Notes under the pieces: model-generated | Database searches by the model: none | Told to the model about the DNA's origin: nothing | What the model saw: only the letters and a program-made list of their open reading frames with translations | Translations under genes and position numbers: made by a program | Assembly (NCBI RefSeq): GCF_019097595.1 | Contig: NC_080734.1 | Coordinates: forward strand, 12,315,892-12,379,891 | Direction of reading: 5' to 3' | Source of the DNA: Hemibagrus wyckioides | Taxonomy: Eukaryota > Chordata > Actinopteri > Siluriformes > Bagridae | Length of the DNA: 64,000 nt | In this document: positions 59,901 through 64,000 of the stretch, one piece after another | How the letters are laid out: every line of letters starts with the position of its first letter | Position numbering within the stretch: the stretch's first letter is position 1

Positions 59901-62045
59901 ACTTGCTTCAGAAGCAGATGGATGTTTTACACTTGAGAGAATAATTGCAGTGTGGCGCTTAATGCCACATTCTGTATTTACTCAGAAGAAATCTGTGAGT
60001 GGGTTCTTTTGCCTTTAAAAGTATCTCAGAAGATCCAGAGAAAAAAATCAGCCTAAGCTGTTCTATTTCAAACTCATATATGGGCCATCCAAGCCAACAC
60101 CATCAGGAAGATCTATACACTGACCAGGATCAATACTAAAAGGACTGGATCTAGAGTATGTGTGTTTAGTGCCTTTGTTTAGATTATATTTTAGCCGTGA
60201 AAAGGCCAATATGCTGACAGTGTTAATGTGTAGTATAAAAGCAACCTCTGAAATGATGTATAACTTAGTTGGTGCCATTCATTTTATACTTGTGATCAAG
60301 GCCTGCTCCTATTCCAGGTCATACTTTGACTTCCTGATTTAGCCCAAAATGAACCAAAAATATCAAGTGCATTCATCATGCTTTTTTGATTTGAAAAGGA
60401 TAAGGGGATTAGATAAAGGGATAGATAGTATCTGTAATATGTACTTTATTGAGCCCCATGGGGAAATCTGGAGCAGTGAAATGTTCTAATATCTGTTCAT
60501 TTTATAAAGGAGTGATGAAGTGCACCTAGTTTTGAAACAAAAAGCGCATTAATATTTCATACATTTGGAATGTGATAAATATGATTATTCTAAATTTACC
60601 TAGCTATGAATAAGTACTTTGTGATAGAGGGGCTTTCGTCCAGAATGTGTTCAAGCCTCCCACCCAGTATTCCCAGTATAGGGTCTGTATTTGCTGCAAA
60701 CTTGACCAGAATAATGAGACCAGTGATAAACAAACATTCTACGCCATTTACATTAAATTCTCCTTGCAAATTAAACGGTGCCCATTTCTAACGTTGTCTG
60801 TAAAAAATAATGATCTGGATCTAAAAATCATATATTCTGTTCAGACATACAGTAGAAAACAGCAGTACAAGCACATGTCTTGTACCTTACAGTCCTACCA
60901 CCTGTGCTAGATGTACACATCTGACCTATAAAATATATGCCAGATTTCACACTACCTGGATTGGTGTGCTTGGGGGATCAAAAGATATTCTGACTCAGCG
61001 ACTCTGAGAGGAATTAAAATAGGTCTGTAACTGCTTAGTCTGTCTGCTCTACAGCAAAGTTAAACCAGAAGGCTTAATTGCAGACCGGCCCCACTGGTTT
61101 TAAATGAGGTCAATAAAATTCACATGCTGCTAATGCTCTTGCATTTTGTTAGATATAGCATTATGGAAGAATCACTAGGTAAGTGTTAAGCACATTGTAA
61201 ATATAATCATTATCTTGTGTTTTTATGTAAACTTCAAGCATTTTTAAAATGCTTTAATCTCTTATGCCCATTTACAGGAAGTTTCTATGCCTTATAGTCT
61301 GTTACCCTATAACTACACGGAAAATAATGCAAGAGCACTATGGCACACTTCTGCGCATCTACACACCTCAAAAAGACTGCATTTAAATATGAATCTGAAA
61401 CAAGCCGCAGACAGAAGAATGATGGCAGAATTATTTGGATAACAAAACTCCCTTTTAAACTCTTTTAACACCTCCAGGTCAACAAATATACCTATACAGT
61501 CCACTGTACAATCAACTGACTGAAATCTTACTGTGTGATTCGTATCTCCTTGACATATCTCCCCGCATATCCCTCTCCTTGTAAACTGTATGTGACAGAC
61601 AAAACATGCACAGAGAAACACTTAATATCTACAAGTTTCTCAACTCTGTCACCCACACAGATACATTCCCTAATTTGCATCATGGAAAATTTGAGTTTGT
61701 ATAAAAGGGCACAAACTAAACAGCAACTAGTGTTGGACAGATGGACGAATGTAGATACACAAATATTTATATATCCAGAGTTTATGCAAATGATTTAAAT
61801 GAGCAAATGTTCTCTCCTGGCCAAAAGGAGTATGTTTAGTAATAAACATTAAAAAATTCTGAAAGGAGAATTCAGGTAAATCGAAAGATTAGTAACACAT
61901 GTAACAGTTATTCAGTGAACACCAGGGGTGGTGAAAATCACCAGGATACATTCTTGTGCTTATGTGCATGCTTGCAGAGACCTTGTGACCAAATGCTGTA
62001 ATATTTCACTGATATGAATGACAGGGAACCCTGGAGTTACATACA
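56961..62045. other. Intergenic or distal EVL upstream region
   Basis: Pyrimidine-rich and AT-rich sequence with a short (GGAT)n repeat at 58224-58243 and a SINE-tail-like fragment near 60640-60740 (CCAGTATTCCCAGTATAGG ... GACCAGAATAATGAG). No exon recognised. If EVL has a more distal promoter this would be intronic. Confidence 0.45.
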
Positions 62046-62569
62046 CTATATTGCCAAAAATTTTGGAACATCTGCCTTTACTTGCACATGAATGTAATAT
62101 GGAGTTGGCCTGCCCTTAGCAGCTATAACAGCTTCAACTCTTCTGGGCAGGCTTTCCAAGGTGTGTGTGTGTTTATGGGAAGTTTTGACCATTCCTCTAG
62201 AAGCGCATTTGTGATGTCAGGCACTGATGTTGGACGAGAAGACCTGGCTCACAGTCTCCGCTATAATTCATCCCAAAAGTGTTCTATCGGGTTGAGGTCA
62301 GGACACTGTGCGGTTCCTCCACACAACTCTCTCATGCATGTCTTTATGGACCTTGCTTTGTGCACTGGTGTCCAGTCATGTTTTAACAGGAAGGGGTCAT
62401 CTCCAAACTGTTCCCACAAAGTTGGGAGCATGAAATTGTCCAAAATGTCTTGGTATGCTGAAGCATTAAGAGTTCCTTTCACTGGAACTAAGGGACCGAG
62501 CCCAACCCCTGAAAAACACCTGAATTCAATGATTTGTCGGGGTGTCCCAAAACTTTTGGCAATATAGTG
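62046..62569 (-). mobile_element. Short Tc1-derived non-autonomous element, 524 bp
   Basis: TA-flanked with inverted repeats CACTATATTGCCAAAA and TTTTGGCAATATAGTG. The minus strand retains a transposase remnant ([29 protein letters not shown]) with the DNA-binding half missing. It is the unrearranged relative of the element at 4095-4757. Confidence 0.88.
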
Positions 62570-62979
62570 TAAGTTACTAGTCTTCTATTTCACCCCTCAT
62601 CAGCGACAGGATAATAAGGAACCAGCCCACCTAAGTTCTGACTTGAAATGTAATTGTAGTTGACTGCAGTACTCACGCCACTGGAATTGCCAATAATAAA
62701 GTTATAGATCCTGGAGTTATACACTAATATCCCAGGTAGCAGTAGTGTAGTCTTCTTGGAGTCTTTAAATAATGCACATGAGAAGGAGAAGGTCCTTGAA
62801 GAGTAGAATGCCATGGTAGGGGCCTGGAATCCAGCATGCCTCTAGAGCAATTTGATGACGTTCACCACCTAGTGAGTACAACTCTGTTTTGCCAGGAGCA
62901 CTTTTCATACTTTTCTTCATTATAGATCATCTTATACAAGTTAGTATTATGATCAGATCACCAATATCCTGTTCAAATG

Positions 62980-63930
62980 ACACCATAGTATGCAATAAAC
63001 ACTCAGCAGGTTCCCTTTCATGAAAAGCTCTCACAGACTGAATTAAAAAAAAATAGTATGGGATATGACCTAGGGCAGAGGTCCCAGGTTCAACCACAAA
63101 GTCGCTCTGGTTTTATACAGCCACCAACACATCTAAGGCAAGCTTATATCTAAGGCATGTAGTTCTCCCAGTCTTTTTTGCTGAAATGATCACCACATGA
63201 TGGATTGCACACCATTTGTGTAACAATTTCCACCTGAGAGCACAGAAGGACTGCCTACCAGGGGCTCTTGCATTCAGAATCACCTTCTGTAAAAGAAACA
63301 GCCATGGTTTTCTGGTTTTCTGACAATCACAAAGTTGTCCTAATAGACCAGCATATGGTGGTCTCATAGAAGCCAAAAAAAATGATGGGCTAGATGCACT
63401 GCCCTCACTTCCAGTTGGTTAATGTGTTCTACTATCTCACTGGGACTGTACACACCACCTGTGCCTCTGTGGTACAGTCTGTCAGGCAGTGAAGGAGGCA
63501 TCCATAATGACTATATCTCTCTAAGGAGACACAGGTCCCTTTTCCCTTGCATCTCCAGCATGTAAGAGCTGTCTTTGATATTCATGATTTAGTCTCAAGT
63601 TAGTACTCTGTTTCTTTAGTTCCAACAGGTACAAGGGGACTGCATCCTCAGCAGCAACTGGTATCACACATAGTGATTGCTCATATTTAATTGGGAAGCA
63701 TTACAATTCCGCCATATGACGGAATGATTGGCAATTTCAATTATCTTGATTCACACCACTTGGTATTTCACTGAGACAGAGTGCTGTAATGCATGCAAAG
63801 AGTGTGGATGTCTACCAGATGGCCTGCTCCATGATGGAGGCACATATGTGCCAGTCCATGTCCAGATTTATCCTGAATCCTCTGGTACTAGAGAAAAGCC
63901 AAAGGCTAGGACTTTGAATTAGGATGCATG
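62980..63930 (-). mobile_element. Decayed DIRS-like retrotransposon RT/RNase H relic
   Basis: Read on the minus strand, with several frameshifts and stops, fragments appear in the order expected of a DIRS-type polyprotein: VLAFGFSLVPE (compare the RT segment before the catalytic loop), then IVIMDASFTA near 63494-63515 and LEVRAVHLAHHFF near 63380-63416, resembling the RNase H start (DAS...W) and the LE.RAV..AL helix. No terminal repeats are recognised, and it may continue past the window end. Family assignment is from memory and tentative. Confidence 0.5.
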
Positions 63931-64000
63931 TCCTTGACAAAACAAGCCTCAAAAACATCTGTGCTCCAGAGTGATGGGAACATGAAAATATGTATCATGC

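Overview
The window is a vertebrate nuclear segment, almost certainly from a ray-finned fish and plausibly a catfish or other otophysan. The evidence is spliced genes with GT-AG introns of 0.05 to 12 kb, CpG-rich promoters, vertebrate-specific gene families, many microsatellites, and abundant teleost-style interspersed repeats (several Tc1-like elements, tRNA-derived SINEs, LINE relics). The species call is inference only. Nothing bacterial, viral or CRISPR-like is present.

Layout. 1-3.2 kb: AT-rich spacer with a long (AT)n tract and a triplicated ~265-bp tandem repeat. 3.2-5.6 kb (+): a small SAM-domain gene, SAMD15-like, with a Tc1 relic in its last intron. 6.6-13.4 kb (+): LRFN5-like synaptic adhesion gene, with a GC-rich non-coding first exon and two coding exons (789 aa). 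13.4-21 kb: intergenic, with interspersed repeats. 21.0-30.7 kb (-): YY1, five coding exons (363 aa), with a CpG-island promoter and a dense cluster of YY1-type sites in intron 1. 31.2-56.5 kb (-): EVL, an Ena/VASP gene with thirteen coding exons (420 aa as assembled here), including an unusual 28-residue first coding exon. 57-64 kb: intergenic, with a short Tc1-derived element and a decayed DIRS-like reverse transcriptase/RNase H relic.

The four genes are not a functional pathway. They look like conserved linkage: the human counterparts are, from memory, all on chromosome 14, and EVL and YY1 are near neighbours in the same orientation there. SAMD15 and LRFN5 point right; YY1 and EVL point left, so LRFN5 and YY1 converge on the 13-21 kb spacer. 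All exon boundaries were read by eye from splice consensus, frame continuity and remembered family sequence; all introns join in frame.

I found no new multi-gene system. The most useful observations are the putative YY1 autoregulatory site cluster plus a TCTCGCGAGA promoter box; an LRFN5-type ectodomain joined to a PDZ-ligand tail that mammalian LRFN5 lacks; a candidate alternative EVL start exon; a SINE and a LINE in the same intron sharing a 3' tail; a near-perfect 105-bp hairpin in a YY1 intron; and several nested or rearranged transposons.
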